A DNA stretch of 38,751 nt from Anaerolineales bacterium (GTDB taxonomy: Bacteria > Chloroflexota > Anaerolineae > Anaerolineales > UBA6663): contig JAEURK010000146.1 of NCBI GenBank assembly GCA_016789175.1, positions 1 through 38,751 on the forward strand, written 5' to 3'. Below are positions 31,939-38,751 of this stretch, piece by piece. The notes beneath the pieces are model-generated. The model had not been told where the DNA came from, searched no databases, and worked only from the letters and a program-made list of their open reading frames with translations. The stretch's first letter is position 1; every line of letters begins with the position of its first letter. A program made the position numbers and the translations under genes.

Positions 31939-33132
31939 TCACTCGTAACGAAAGCGCGCGACGCCGACCGCGAAGAAGAGCGCGGCGAAACCGAGCAACA
32001 CGCCGACCTCGGGCCACACCGCCGACAATCCGCCGCCGAGCAACACGACGTCGAGCAGACCCTGCATGGCCCAGTAGGTCGGCAGCACCTGCACGCCCGC
32101 CCGCACCGCCTCCGGGAACAGCTCGACCGGATACCAGCAGCCGCCCATGAGCGCCATGACCATACCGACCATGATCGACAGCCCGCTGGCCTGGCGCTCC
32201 GATTTGATGAACGTTCCCAGCATCGTCCCGAGCGCGCCCGCCGCCAGCCCGGCCGCGAACAACACGGCGAACAGCGCAACCGGATCGCGCAGCCAGTCGA
32301 TCCCCATCACGAACGTGCCAAACGCTACAAGCAGCCCCATCTGCACCAGGGCCATCACGACCTGCCCGCCGATTGTGCCGAGCAACACCGTGCCTTTGCG
32401 CGTCGGCGTGACGAACATGCGCCGCAAGGTGCCCTGCTCGCGCTCGAAGGCGAAGAGGGCCGAGATCCCGATCAAGGGGATGAAGACCCACGTGATCATT
32501 TGCCCGGCGCTTTGATTGGCGGCCGGCTCGTACGCGATCGGATCCGCCGTCGCGCCGAGCGTGGTCTTGAGCCGGCCGGGCGCCTCGGCCAACAGCGTGC
32601 GGGCCCGCGACTGGGCGCTGTCGAAGAAGCTCTGCCGCTCGGCAGTGTCGGCAAAGGCGCGCAGCTCAGCGGCCTGAGCCGTGATCGCTGTCGCAGCCGC
32701 CAGCGATTGCCCGGCCCGCGCGGCCGCAGCGTTGATGGCCTGTTCGACCGCCAGGGCGTTGATCTCGTTCCCGGCGGCGCGCAGCTCGAGCGCCAGATCC
32801 TGGCCGTCGCTGTCAAAACCGGCCGGAATGACGAGCACGGCGACGACGTCCTTGGAGTCCAGGGCGGCCTCCGCCGCGGCCTCATCGGCTTCGGTCACGC
32901 GCACGGTGGGCGAGTCGGCCAGGGCCGCACGCAACTCGGCGGCCAACGGCGTGCCGGCCTGATCGACGATCGCGATCGGCAGGCGACTGTCGGCCTCACC
33001 GGCGCCGCCCCCCAGGCCGCCGCCGAGCAAGAACGTGAACACCACGGGCAGGATGATGAAGAACAGCAGCTCCATGCGGCTCGCGAAGCGAACCAGCGCA
33101 TCTTTCCAGGCGATGGCAATGACTTTGTTCAT
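31939..33132 (-). CDS. ABC-2 type permease (second)
   Basis: 397 aa. One N-terminal helix (residues about 20-40) is followed by a large extracytoplasmic domain (about 45-210) with the pattern LPIAIVDQAGTPLAAELRAA and VVAVLVIPAGF, then five C-terminal helices typical of ABC2_membrane_3 (FEREQGTLRRMFVTP between helices). The ATG at 33132 follows AGAGGT. It is paired with the permease encoded upstream (33225-34454); together with the ATPase they would form an LnrLMN-like exporter. A GGAGGA palindromic element separates the two permease genes. Confidence 0.92.
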   Translation of the reverse strand: MNKVIAIAWKDALVRFASRMELLFFIILPVVFTFLLGGGLGGGAGEADSRLPIAIVDQAGTPLAAELRAALADSPTVRVTEADEAAAEAALDSKDVVAVLVIPAGFDSDGQDLALELRAAGNEINALAVEQAINAAAARAGQSLAAATAITAQAAELRAFADTAERQSFFDSAQSRARTLLAEAPGRLKTTLGATADPIAYEPAANQSAGQMITWVFIPLIGISALFAFEREQGTLRRMFVTPTRKGTVLLGTIGGQVVMALVQMGLLVAFGTFVMGIDWLRDPVALFAVLFAAGLAAGALGTMLGTFIKSERQASGLSIMVGMVMALMGGCWYPVELFPEAVRAGVQVLPTYWAMQGLLDVVLLGGGLSAVWPEVGVLLGFAALFFAVGVARFRYE

Positions 33133-33152
33133 GATAGCGACCTCTCAAGTGC

Positions 33153-33223
33153 GGAGGAGGGAAGAGGGAGGAGGGAAGAAGGACCTGCGCTCTTTACTCC
33201 TCCCTCCTCCTCCTCTCTCCTCC
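33153..33223. repeat. GGAGGA palindromic element, copy 4 (within the export operon)
   Basis: GGAGGAGGGAAGAGGGAGGA (left) faces CTCCTCCCTCCTCCTCCTCT (right), with a centre of about 20 nt. It fills the 92-bp gap between the two permease genes and abuts the stop codon of the first. Read-through transcription would place this hairpin in the mRNA, where it could damp expression of the downstream permease. Confidence 0.85.
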
Positions 33224-33224
33224 A

Positions 33225-34454
33225 TTACACCAGCCCGCGGCGGCGAAACGTTACGATTGCGACCCCGAAGAGCGCCACGGCCATGGCCAGCAACGCGCCC
33301 AGGTGCGGGGCGATCTCGGCCAGACCGGCTCCGGTGCCCAGGGCCGCAAAACCCTGAATGCCCCAGTAGTTCGGCGTGATCCAGGCCGCGGGCATCAACC
33401 AGGCCGGCAACGTGAGCACATTGCCGAAGCTGCCGCCCAGGATGCCAAAAATCAGCATCAGCGCCGAGCCGAGCCCGCCGATCTGGGCCGGGCTCTGGGC
33501 CAGCGCGGCCAGCAGGGCGCCCCAGCCGGCGGCGCCGGCCGCCGAGGCCAGGACGAGCAGGGCCACCGCCAGCGGATCGCCCCAGTTGACGCTGAAGAGC
33601 AGGCCGTTGGCAACGATCAGGATCGCGACCTGCGCGACGCCGATCAGGAAGATGCCGACCAGCTTGCCGCCCAACACCTGCCCGGCGCCGATCGGCGCCA
33701 CCAGCAGGCGCGGCAACGTGCCGGCGAGACGCTCCTGAACGATCGTGCGTCCGGCGTTGGTCACGGTGAACATCAAGAACATCAACGCGAAGCCAGGGGC
33801 GATGACGGTAAGCACGTCGAACGCTTCGGCCGCGCGCCCGCTGACATCGACCCGCCTGACCGTGATCGTGCCGCCGGCGGTTGAGGCCTGCTGCTCGCCA
33901 AAGGCCTGGCCGATCGCGCCGGCCTGATCGGGCGTGATTCGACCGGTCTGCAGTAGCTGCTCGATGGCCACCTGGCCGCCGACCCGCCCGACCTCGACCC
34001 GGCTGAGCACGTCTTCGACGATCGCCTGGACCACGCCGGCGCTGACCGGGCGCTCCGGGTTGAGCACGACCTCGATCTGTGGCGCAGCCTCGGCAGCTGT
34101 GAACACGGCCTCCGAGAAACCGGCGGGCACGATCACGGCCGCCGCGGCTTCATCGGCGTCGATGGCGGCGCGCGCCGCGCCGGCGTCGGCCAGGGTCGTG
34201 GGGTCGAGCAAGGCGGCCAGGTCGCTCGAGGTGAAGATGGCCACGATCGTCTCGCCGATGGTGCCCTCGTCCTGGTTGACGATCACGACCGGGATGTCGC
34301 TCAGGCCGGTGTTGGCGTCGCCCGAGAAACGGCCGGTTACCAGGCCGATGCCGATCGTGAGCGCAAACGGCGCCAGCAGCATCAGCAGCAGACCGCCGAT
34401 GTCGCGAAACGCGAGGGTCAGATCTTTCCAGGCGATCAAGAGTGATTTAGACAT
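33225..34454 (-). CDS. ABC-2 type permease (first)
   Basis: 409 aa. An N-terminal helix (IGGLLLMLLAPFALTIGIGL) is followed by an extracytoplasmic domain (about 45-220) with IPVVIVNQDEGTIGETIVAI and AAAAVIVPAGFSE, then five or six C-terminal helices with TNAGRTIVQERLAGTLPRLL between. The same architecture as the next gene suggests that they arose by duplication and work as a heterodimer. It begins 27 nt after the ATPase gene. Confidence 0.92.
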   Translation of the reverse strand: MSKSLLIAWKDLTLAFRDIGGLLLMLLAPFALTIGIGLVTGRFSGDANTGLSDIPVVIVNQDEGTIGETIVAIFTSSDLAALLDPTTLADAGAARAAIDADEAAAAVIVPAGFSEAVFTAAEAAPQIEVVLNPERPVSAGVVQAIVEDVLSRVEVGRVGGQVAIEQLLQTGRITPDQAGAIGQAFGEQQASTAGGTITVRRVDVSGRAAEAFDVLTVIAPGFALMFLMFTVTNAGRTIVQERLAGTLPRLLVAPIGAGQVLGGKLVGIFLIGVAQVAILIVANGLLFSVNWGDPLAVALLVLASAAGAAGWGALLAALAQSPAQIGGLGSALMLIFGILGGSFGNVLTLPAWLMPAAWITPNYWGIQGFAALGTGAGLAEIAPHLGALLAMAVALFGVAIVTFRRRGLV

Positions 34455-34481
34455 GGGTGATCCAATGAATGGGTGCCGGTC

Positions 34482-35426
34482 TCAGTCACGCAGCGCGCGG
34501 CCAGTGAGGTGCAGGAAGACCGATTCGAGATCCGGCTCGGCCACTTCGACGCCCTTGATCCGGAAACCGTGCGCACTGGCCGCGCCGACGACAGGCGCCA
34601 GCGCCTCCGCCGCCGAGGCGACGATGACCGAGACCGTGTGGTCCATGGCAGACGCCTGGTCGACGCCGGGCAGCGCGCGCACCACGTCGGCCAGGGCCGA
34701 GCTATTCTGGTCGTCGCTGATGTGCAGGCTGAGCGTCTCACGCCCGCCGATCTGCTGCGCCAGCTCGCGCTGGGTGCCGAGCGCGATCATGCGGCCGTGG
34801 TCGATGATGCCGACCCGGTTTGAGAGCTCGGCCGCCTCCTCCATGTAGTGGGTGGTGTAGAGCACGGCCATCCCCAGGGCGTTGAGGGCCTTGACGGTGT
34901 CAAGGATCGCGCGCCGGCTCTGCGGATCGATGCCGACGGTCGGCTCATCCATGAACAACAGCTGCGGCTCGTGCAACAGGCCGACGCCGATATTGACCCG
35001 ACGCTTCATGCCGCCCGAATACGTCTTGACCCGCTCGTTGGCGCGATCGCTCAGGCCGATCTGCTCGAGCACGGCCGCGATGCGGGCGCTCAGCCGGGCG
35101 CCGCCGAGGCCGTACATCTGACCCCAAAACGTCAGGTTCTCGCGCGCGGTCAGGTCGTCGTAGAGCGCGATCTCCTGCGGCACCACGCCGATCCGTTCGC
35201 GCACGCGCAGCGAGTCGCTCACGATCGAGTGGCCGGCGATCACGGCGTCGCCGCCGGTGGGCGCGATCAGGCCCGAGAGCATCGAGATCGTGGTCGTCTT
35301 GCCGGCGCCGTTCGGGCCGAGCAGGCTGAAGATCTCGCCGGTCTTGATCTCGAACGACACGCCCTTGACGGCCTCGTTCTCGCCGTAGGTCTTGCGCAAC
35401 TCGCGCGCTTCCAGGATGTTGTCCAT
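34482..35426 (-). CDS. ABC transporter ATP-binding protein (LnrL-like)
   Basis: 314 aa from the ATG at 35426. Walker A GPNGAGKTT (37-45), Q-loop VVPQE, signature YSGGM (136-140), Walker B LLFMDEP (157-163) and switch His in TTHYMEEA are intact. The C-terminal 80 residues form the small regulatory domain seen in drug-export ATPases (DrrA/LnrL type). It energises the two ABC-2 permeases encoded downstream. A GTG 21 nt upstream is in frame but gives an N-terminal extension that family members lack. Upstream is the operon's first gene (35530-36042). Confidence 0.95.
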   Translation of the reverse strand: MDNILEARELRKTYGENEAVKGVSFEIKTGEIFSLLGPNGAGKTTTISMLSGLIAPTGGDAVIAGHSIVSDSLRVRERIGVVPQEIALYDDLTARENLTFWGQMYGLGGARLSARIAAVLEQIGLSDRANERVKTYSGGMKRRVNIGVGLLHEPQLLFMDEPTVGIDPQSRRAILDTVKALNALGMAVLYTTHYMEEAAELSNRVGIIDHGRMIALGTQRELAQQIGGRETLSLHISDDQNSSALADVVRALPGVDQASAMDHTVSVIVASAAEALAPVVGAASAHGFRIKGVEVAEPDLESVFLHLTGRALRD

Positions 35427-35529
35427 GTTTGTGTCTCTCTCGTTCACAGGGTCTTTGAAGGATAGCGCGCTGGCGCAAAACGGGGGCGTCGCCGTTGCGG
35501 GACACCCCCGTTGACTGCGTCAGACCAGT

Positions 35530-36042
35530 TCAGGCGCGGCGGCGCAGCAGCGTCGCCAGGCCGATCACGATGAAGATCACGGGCCAGAAGCGGCCGACCA
35601 GTTCCAGCGCCTGTTGCGCACCGTTGAAGCCGAAGACGGCGGCAGCCACCAGGGCCATGATCCCACCGGGAATGAGCGGCCACAGCATGGGTTGGCCGAT
35701 CAGGGCCGAGAGGAGGGTGATCAGGGCCCAGCCGGCGGCGAAGGCCAGCATGAAGATCCCGCCCTGCTGCAGATCGGGCAACGCGGCGCCCCACAGGTCG
35801 ATGGCGATCGCGCCGGCCCCCAGGCCGCTCAGGATCCCGCCAGGGATGAGCAGGCCGGGCGTGCGCGTGATCAGACCCCAGGTCAGGAAGATCAGACCCA
35901 GACCGGGCAGGATGGCCAGGCCAAGCCAGTCGATGGCCAGGTTCTGGGCGATGAGCAGGAACAGGCCGATGGCGATGAAAGCTACCCCGGCGCCGATCTG
36001 GCGGATTGTGGTGTTGGACTGTTGCTTGAGTTGCGAAAGCAT
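35530..36042 (-). CDS. Small membrane protein, first gene of the export operon (LiaF/LiaI-like shape)
   Basis: 170 aa with about six hydrophobic segments and hardly any soluble part. The opening MLSQLKQQSNTTIRQIGAGV leads into IAIGLFLLIAQ and the C-terminal FWPVIFIVIGLATLLRRR motif is common in DUF5668/LiaF-type membrane proteins that modulate stress-sensing kinases. The start has GGGAGAT 6 nt upstream. It lies between the shared operator and the ABC genes, so it is probably co-regulated with them; a regulatory or accessory role is inference. Confidence 0.75.
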   Translation of the reverse strand: MLSQLKQQSNTTIRQIGAGVAFIAIGLFLLIAQNLAIDWLGLAILPGLGLIFLTWGLITRTPGLLIPGGILSGLGAGAIAIDLWGAALPDLQQGGIFMLAFAAGWALITLLSALIGQPMLWPLIPGGIMALVAAAVFGFNGAQQALELVGRFWPVIFIVIGLATLLRRRA

Positions 36043-36133
36043 GTTGATCTCCCGTTCTGGCGCGCGTTTGGCTGATGTTGATGTGCGGATTGCCTGTCGC
36101 CGATCCGTTTCAGCGGTGCCTCAGAACGATGAC

Positions 36134-36188
36134 AGCGTAGGGCGCCGGGGGTCATATGCGCGAGTGCTGCCGGTCACCTGGCGGTCAT
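36134..36188 (-). promoter_or_regulatory. Operator and -10 box of the export operon
   Basis: The plus-strand text 36150-36177 reads GGTCAT, ATGCG, CGAGTGC, TGCC, GGTCAC and is identical to 31413-31440 at 22 of 28 positions. A third half site GGTCAT starts at 36183, so half sites begin at 36150, 36172 and 36183 (steps of 22 and 11 bp, close to whole helical turns). On the minus strand ATGACC, 10 nt and TACGCT (36139-36134) repeat the layout at 31397. Confidence 0.75.
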
Positions 36189-36205
36189 GCCCGCCGCGTG
36201 CCCAG

Positions 36206-36317
36206 GGCCATCGCACCGTATTGCCCCGCAATCTTTTGCCGCGGATTGTGGACGCACACAACCCCACTGCGCAATCCGCGGCAGAAACCCGCTTGAATCA
36301 GTTGTGATTCGATCGCC
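36206..36317. repeat. Hairpin region before murI, possibly a third diverged MITE-like copy
   Basis: TGCCGCGGATTG (36237-36248) is perfectly complementary to CAATCCGCGGCA (36272-36283). The left flank GGCCATCGCACC (36206-36217) and the TTTTGCCGCGGATT block resemble the ends and interior of the elements at 4801 and 14021. The right end (GATTCGATCGCC near 36307) is only a weak match. The remainder of this gap (36043-36345) holds the export-operon promoter and the murI -10 box. Confidence 0.4.
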
Positions 36318-36333
36318 CTGACCTCGCTCCGCG

Positions 36334-36339
36334 TACAAT
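36334..36339 (+). promoter_or_regulatory. murI: -10 element TACAAT, leaderless-type promoter of murI
   Basis: TACAAT is followed by 6 nt (ACCGGT) and the ATG at 36346. No Shine-Dalgarno sequence is present. Confidence 0.65.
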
Positions 36340-36345
36340 ACCGGT

Positions 36346-37164
36346 ATGCTTGGCGTCTTCGATTCCGGGGTGGGCGGTCTCTCGGTCTTGCGCCATCTGC
36401 CCGAGGCGTTGCCGGGCGTGCCGCTGCTCTACCTGGCGGACACGGCTCAGGTGCCGTACGGCCCGCGCCCGATGGCCGAGGTGCGCGCCTTTTCGCACGC
36501 GATCACGCGCTTCTTGCTGGATCAGGGCGCGACCGAGATCGTCGTGGCCTGCAACACGGCTTCGGCCGCCGCGCTCAAGTCGCTGCGCGCGGCTTATCCA
36601 GACGTCCCGTTTGTGGGCATGGAGCCCGCCGTCCGTCCGGCCGCTGAACACACCCACAGCGGCGTCGTAGGCGTACTGGCGACGCCGGCCACGTTTCAGG
36701 GCGAGCTGTTCGCCTCGGTGGTGGAGCGCTTCGCCCGGGACGTGCGCGTCATGCGCCAGACCTGCCCCGGTCTGGTCGAGCAGATCGAGGCCGGCCGGCT
36801 CGACACGCCCGACACCGAGGCCCTGCTGCGCGGCTGGGTCGAGCCCATGCTGGCGGCCGGCATCGACGCCCTGGTGCTGGGCTGCACCCACTACCCGTTC
36901 GTCATCCCCTTGCTGGAGCGAATCTGTGGCCCGGGGGTGCGCGTGATCGACCCGGCCCCGGCCGTGGCCCGCCAGGCCGCCCGCCTCTGGCAAGGCCCGA
37001 CGCGCGACCCTGACCTGCACTACTTCGTCACCGGCGATCTGGGCGATTTCGACACCTTTCGGGCCCAGGTCGGCCTGCCGGCGGCCACAATCGCCGGGTT
37101 GAACTGGGAGGACGGAGCACTCAAGGCTCGCCCGCGCTTTGCCAAGATATCCCAATTGGGATAA
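36346..37164 (+). CDS. murI: Glutamate racemase
   Basis: 272 aa. It supplies D-glutamate for peptidoglycan. The catalytic pair Cys69 (VACNTASAA) and Cys180 (GCTHYPF) is present, together with FDSGVGGLSVL at the N-terminus (Asp6-Ser7) and YADTAQ-like LADTAQVPYG. The length is typical. The start at 36346 has a TACAAT box 6 nt upstream and no ribosome binding site, implying a leaderless message; the conserved FDSGVGG begins at residue 5, so no earlier start is needed. The final codons (AKISQLG) run into the outer arm of the composite palindrome at 37142-37272. Confidence 0.97.
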   Translation: MLGVFDSGVGGLSVLRHLPEALPGVPLLYLADTAQVPYGPRPMAEVRAFSHAITRFLLDQGATEIVVACNTASAAALKSLRAAYPDVPFVGMEPAVRPAAEHTHSGVVGVLATPATFQGELFASVVERFARDVRVMRQTCPGLVEQIEAGRLDTPDTEALLRGWVEPMLAAGIDALVLGCTHYPFVIPLLERICGPGVRVIDPAPAVARQAARLWQGPTRDPDLHYFVTGDLGDFDTFRAQVGLPAATIAGLNWEDGALKARPRFAKISQLG

Positions 37165-37272
37165 CTTGCGATAATTATGTTAACCGCTAAGACGCGAAGA
37201 GCGCCAAGTTAGACAACTTGGCGCTCTTCGCGTCTTAGCGGTTACCCAACATATCCCCTGGGGATATCTTGG
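37142..37272. repeat. Composite palindrome between convergent murI and the AlbA_2-type gene
   Basis: The outer arms CCAAGATATCCC (37142-37153) and GGGATATCTTGG (37261-37272) enclose a 30-bp perfect stem, 37181-37210 with 37215-37244 (loop AGAC; core TAAGACGCGAAGAGCGCC). Two small palindromes, ATCCCAATTGGGAT and ATATCCCCTGGGGATAT-like, sit in the outer arms. It overlaps the last codons of murI and ends 1 nt before the stop codon of the minus-strand gene. Probable bidirectional transcription end and repeat element. Confidence 0.85.
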
Positions 37273-37273
37273 A

Positions 37274-38641
37274 TTACTTCAACACGTAGTAAGTGCCCTT
37301 TTTGGCCCCGATTTTGAGCAAGAGGCCGCGGTTGACCAGGTCGGCCAGGTCGAGGCGCAGGGTCTCGGGGGAGACGTCCGGGCACAGGTCCTGATAATCC
37401 TTGCTGGCGATCCGACCGTGGTCACGGATGAACTGCAACGCGCGGGCCTGGCGCTCATTCATGACGTTTTCCCACTTCGGCACCGGTCGCCGGTCGCGGG
37501 CGTTGAAGAGCATGACCGTGAACGAGTAGGGCTTGGGCGAGAACTTGGGCGGTGGGTGCCCGGCGCTGACCATATCGTCGATCATGCGATCGATGCCCAG
37601 GCCAAGTTCTTCGATGTAGCCCCACTGGAACAGGCCGTTGACCAGCCGCGGATTGCGCGAGAAGTGTTCGTCGACGATGTTGTCGACCGTGATGAAGCCG
37701 GGCAGGCCGCCGGGCGAGATCACCTCGAGCCGATCGGCGTACATGCGGATCTCGATCTTGCGGCCGCGCAGCCGATAGTCGCGGTGGCAGACTGCGTTGA
37801 CCAGCGCCTCGCGCACAGCAAAGGCCGGGTACTCGTGGATGTCGGTGCGCTCGAGCCCCTTGACGACGGCCCCGACCGACATCTCGCTCCAGGTCACCTG
37901 CCAGGCGCCCTCGATCACGCGCGCCAGCGGCCCGTTGAACTCTTCGCGCCGGCCATAACCGGCTGAGCCGTCCTCGGCGCCCGGCGCCGTGCCCGGGAAG
38001 CGCACAAAGACCAGGCCGCTATGCGGGATGAATTGCTGCGGGTTCTTGCCGAAGAGCAGCACACCGCTGGCGGTCGGCTGGCCGGTCTCGGTCAGGGCCC
38101 CGATCTCGCGCAGCACCTCGTCCGGCGTCTGCTCACTGGTGCGGCGCAGGCGGAGCTGGCGCTTCTCCAGGTACTCGGCGATCACGGCCTCGTCCAGGTC
38201 CTCACGGCGCGCGCCGGGCACCGCCTCGGACTCGAAGTCGCCCGAGCTCTTGGTGGCGGCCAGGCTGCGGATCTCCTCGCCGCCGAGCGGGCGGTTGACG
38301 TAGCCGTCGCCGTCGCGGCCGCGCAGCAGCACGCGCCCGTCGGCCAGGGCATGCAGCTCGGGCGAGCGCGGCACGTGGATGGCGTAGGACGTGCCGCCCG
38401 GCACCTCGATCTGCTCCCAATGCCCGAGCGTCACCGGAGGTCGACACAGCCGCTCGGCGGCGCGCACCGCGCCTTCGAGTTCCTCGGGCCCGGCCAGGCC
38501 GGCCGGCGCGCCGGCCGGGTCAACGCCCAACACAATCGTGCCGCCGTCGGTGTTCGCGAAGGCGATCAGGTGCTCGGCGATCCGGTCGGGGTCCGGCGCG
38601 GCCAGATAGGCCAACGTCAGGCTGGCGGGGCGAAGGGGCAT
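37274..38641 (-). CDS. AlbA_2 / ATPase-domain transcriptional regulator
   Basis: 455 aa. The N-terminal AlbA_2 (Schlafen-like) domain includes RIAEHLIAFANTDGGTIVLG (residues about 20-39), followed by a strand-rich region ending VNRPLGGEEIRSL. Then comes a GHKL-like ATPase segment, AFAVREALVNAVCHRDYRLR, GGLPGFITVDNI and NPRLVNGLFQWGYIEELGLG (about 265-350). A winged helix closes the protein (ERQARALQFIRDHGRIASKD, SPETLRLDLADLVNRGLL). The family is annotated as ATP-dependent or AAA-4 regulators of unknown signal. The start (38641) has TACAAT 6 nt upstream. It stands between two palindromes of one sequence family (37181-37244 and 38694-38751). Confidence 0.9.
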   Translation of the reverse strand: MPLRPASLTLAYLAAPDPDRIAEHLIAFANTDGGTIVLGVDPAGAPAGLAGPEELEGAVRAAERLCRPPVTLGHWEQIEVPGGTSYAIHVPRSPELHALADGRVLLRGRDGDGYVNRPLGGEEIRSLAATKSSGDFESEAVPGARREDLDEAVIAEYLEKRQLRLRRTSEQTPDEVLREIGALTETGQPTASGVLLFGKNPQQFIPHSGLVFVRFPGTAPGAEDGSAGYGRREEFNGPLARVIEGAWQVTWSEMSVGAVVKGLERTDIHEYPAFAVREALVNAVCHRDYRLRGRKIEIRMYADRLEVISPGGLPGFITVDNIVDEHFSRNPRLVNGLFQWGYIEELGLGIDRMIDDMVSAGHPPPKFSPKPYSFTVMLFNARDRRPVPKWENVMNERQARALQFIRDHGRIASKDYQDLCPDVSPETLRLDLADLVNRGLLLKIGAKKGTYYVLK

Positions 38642-38647
38642 AAACCT

Positions 38648-38653
38648 ATTGTA
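38648..38653 (-). promoter_or_regulatory. -10 element TACAAT, leaderless-type promoter of the AlbA_2-type gene
   Basis: On the minus strand TTAACA, a 16-nt spacer, TACAAT, 6 nt (AGGTTT) and the ATG at 38641. It is the best example here with a recognisable -35 box. Confidence 0.65.
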
Positions 38654-38693
38654 TACGCCTGGCGCGAAATGTTAAACCTGGGGAAAGACGGAC

Positions 38694-38751
38694 CACGAAG
38701 ACGCGCAGGGCGCAAAGTGACACGTCCCGTTGCGCCCTGCGCGTCGTCGTG
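38694..38751. repeat. 22-bp inverted repeat at the right edge
   Basis: CACGAAGACGCGCAGGGCGC plus AA (38694-38715) pairs with 38730-38751 with one mismatch. The arm matches the arm of the palindrome at 37181 (AAGACGCG, AG, GCGC, AAGT in register; about 19 of 23 bases). It is cut by the window end and may extend further. Confidence 0.75.

Noticed and set aside
37274..38641. AlbA_2-type protein as part of an anti-phage system
   Set aside because: Schlafen/AlbA_2 and GHKL domains do occur in defence genes, but no nuclease, methylase or other defence partner is adjacent, and the palindromes alone do not show a defence island.

Overview
This is a high-GC stretch (about two thirds G+C by eye) of a bacterial chromosome with 37 protein genes I can support, one gene remnant and one clear structured RNA. 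The gene set suggests a member of the Chloroflexota or a neighbouring lineage: two deazaflavin (F420)-type nitroreductase-family proteins, a PDZ/radical-SAM DUF512 protein, an ABA4-like membrane protein, a V4R protein, short leaderless-type promoters and many dispersed palindromes. That assignment is inference from gene content; there is no rRNA or other marker to settle it. I saw no tRNA, CRISPR array, transposase or phage gene.

Layout. 1-514: end of an upstream transcript, a rho-independent terminator and a proline-rich micro-ORF. 515-2020: DUF512 protein carrying two in-frame palindromic insertions. 2021-4407: glmS ribozyme and glmS. 4408-5046: a small basic protein gene and a MITE-like element. 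5047-8157: membrane protein, nitroreductase-family protein, Tat-exported 5'-nucleotidase. 8105-13259 (minus strand): STAS-like protein with a duplicated C-terminal remnant, V4R protein, HerA-like ATPase, phospholipase-D-like lipoprotein. 13536-15187: DgkA-type lipid kinase, second MITE-like copy, ROK kinase. 15325-21371: a five-gene operon (acyl carrier protein, acyl-AMP ligase, asparagine-synthase-like amidotransferase, NadE-like protein, membrane acyltransferase) that looks like a specialised acyl/amide assembly line. 21738-28048: thiolase, peptidase S51/CysS-tail fusion, alpha/beta hydrolase, LysM lipoprotein, Nudix hydrolase, rplS, peptidase C26.

28099-36042 (minus strand) is a complete sense-and-export module. 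One operon encodes two membrane proteins, a histidine kinase and a NarL-type response regulator. The other encodes a membrane protein, an ABC ATPase, two ABC-2 permeases and a nitroreductase-family protein. Each operon is preceded by the same 28-bp element (22 of 28 identical), placed exactly 10 nt upstream of a -10-like hexamer. This strongly suggests that the regulator controls both operons. The gene composition resembles the Bacillus LnrJK/LnrLMN lipopeptide/polyene resistance system. The window ends with murI and an AlbA_2/ATPase-type regulator.

The most unusual features are non-coding: (i) a GGAGGA-rich inverted-repeat family that sits in intergenic DNA and twice inside one coding sequence, in the same reading frame; (ii) a glmS ribozyme with about 115 nt of extra, internally palindromic sequence in its core; (iii) two copies of a 114-153 bp MITE-like element with 12-bp ends; (iv) the shared operator; (v) a set of genes whose -10 box lies 6-7 nt before the ATG, implying leaderless mRNAs; and (vi) several 24-30 bp near-perfect palindromes at gene ends.
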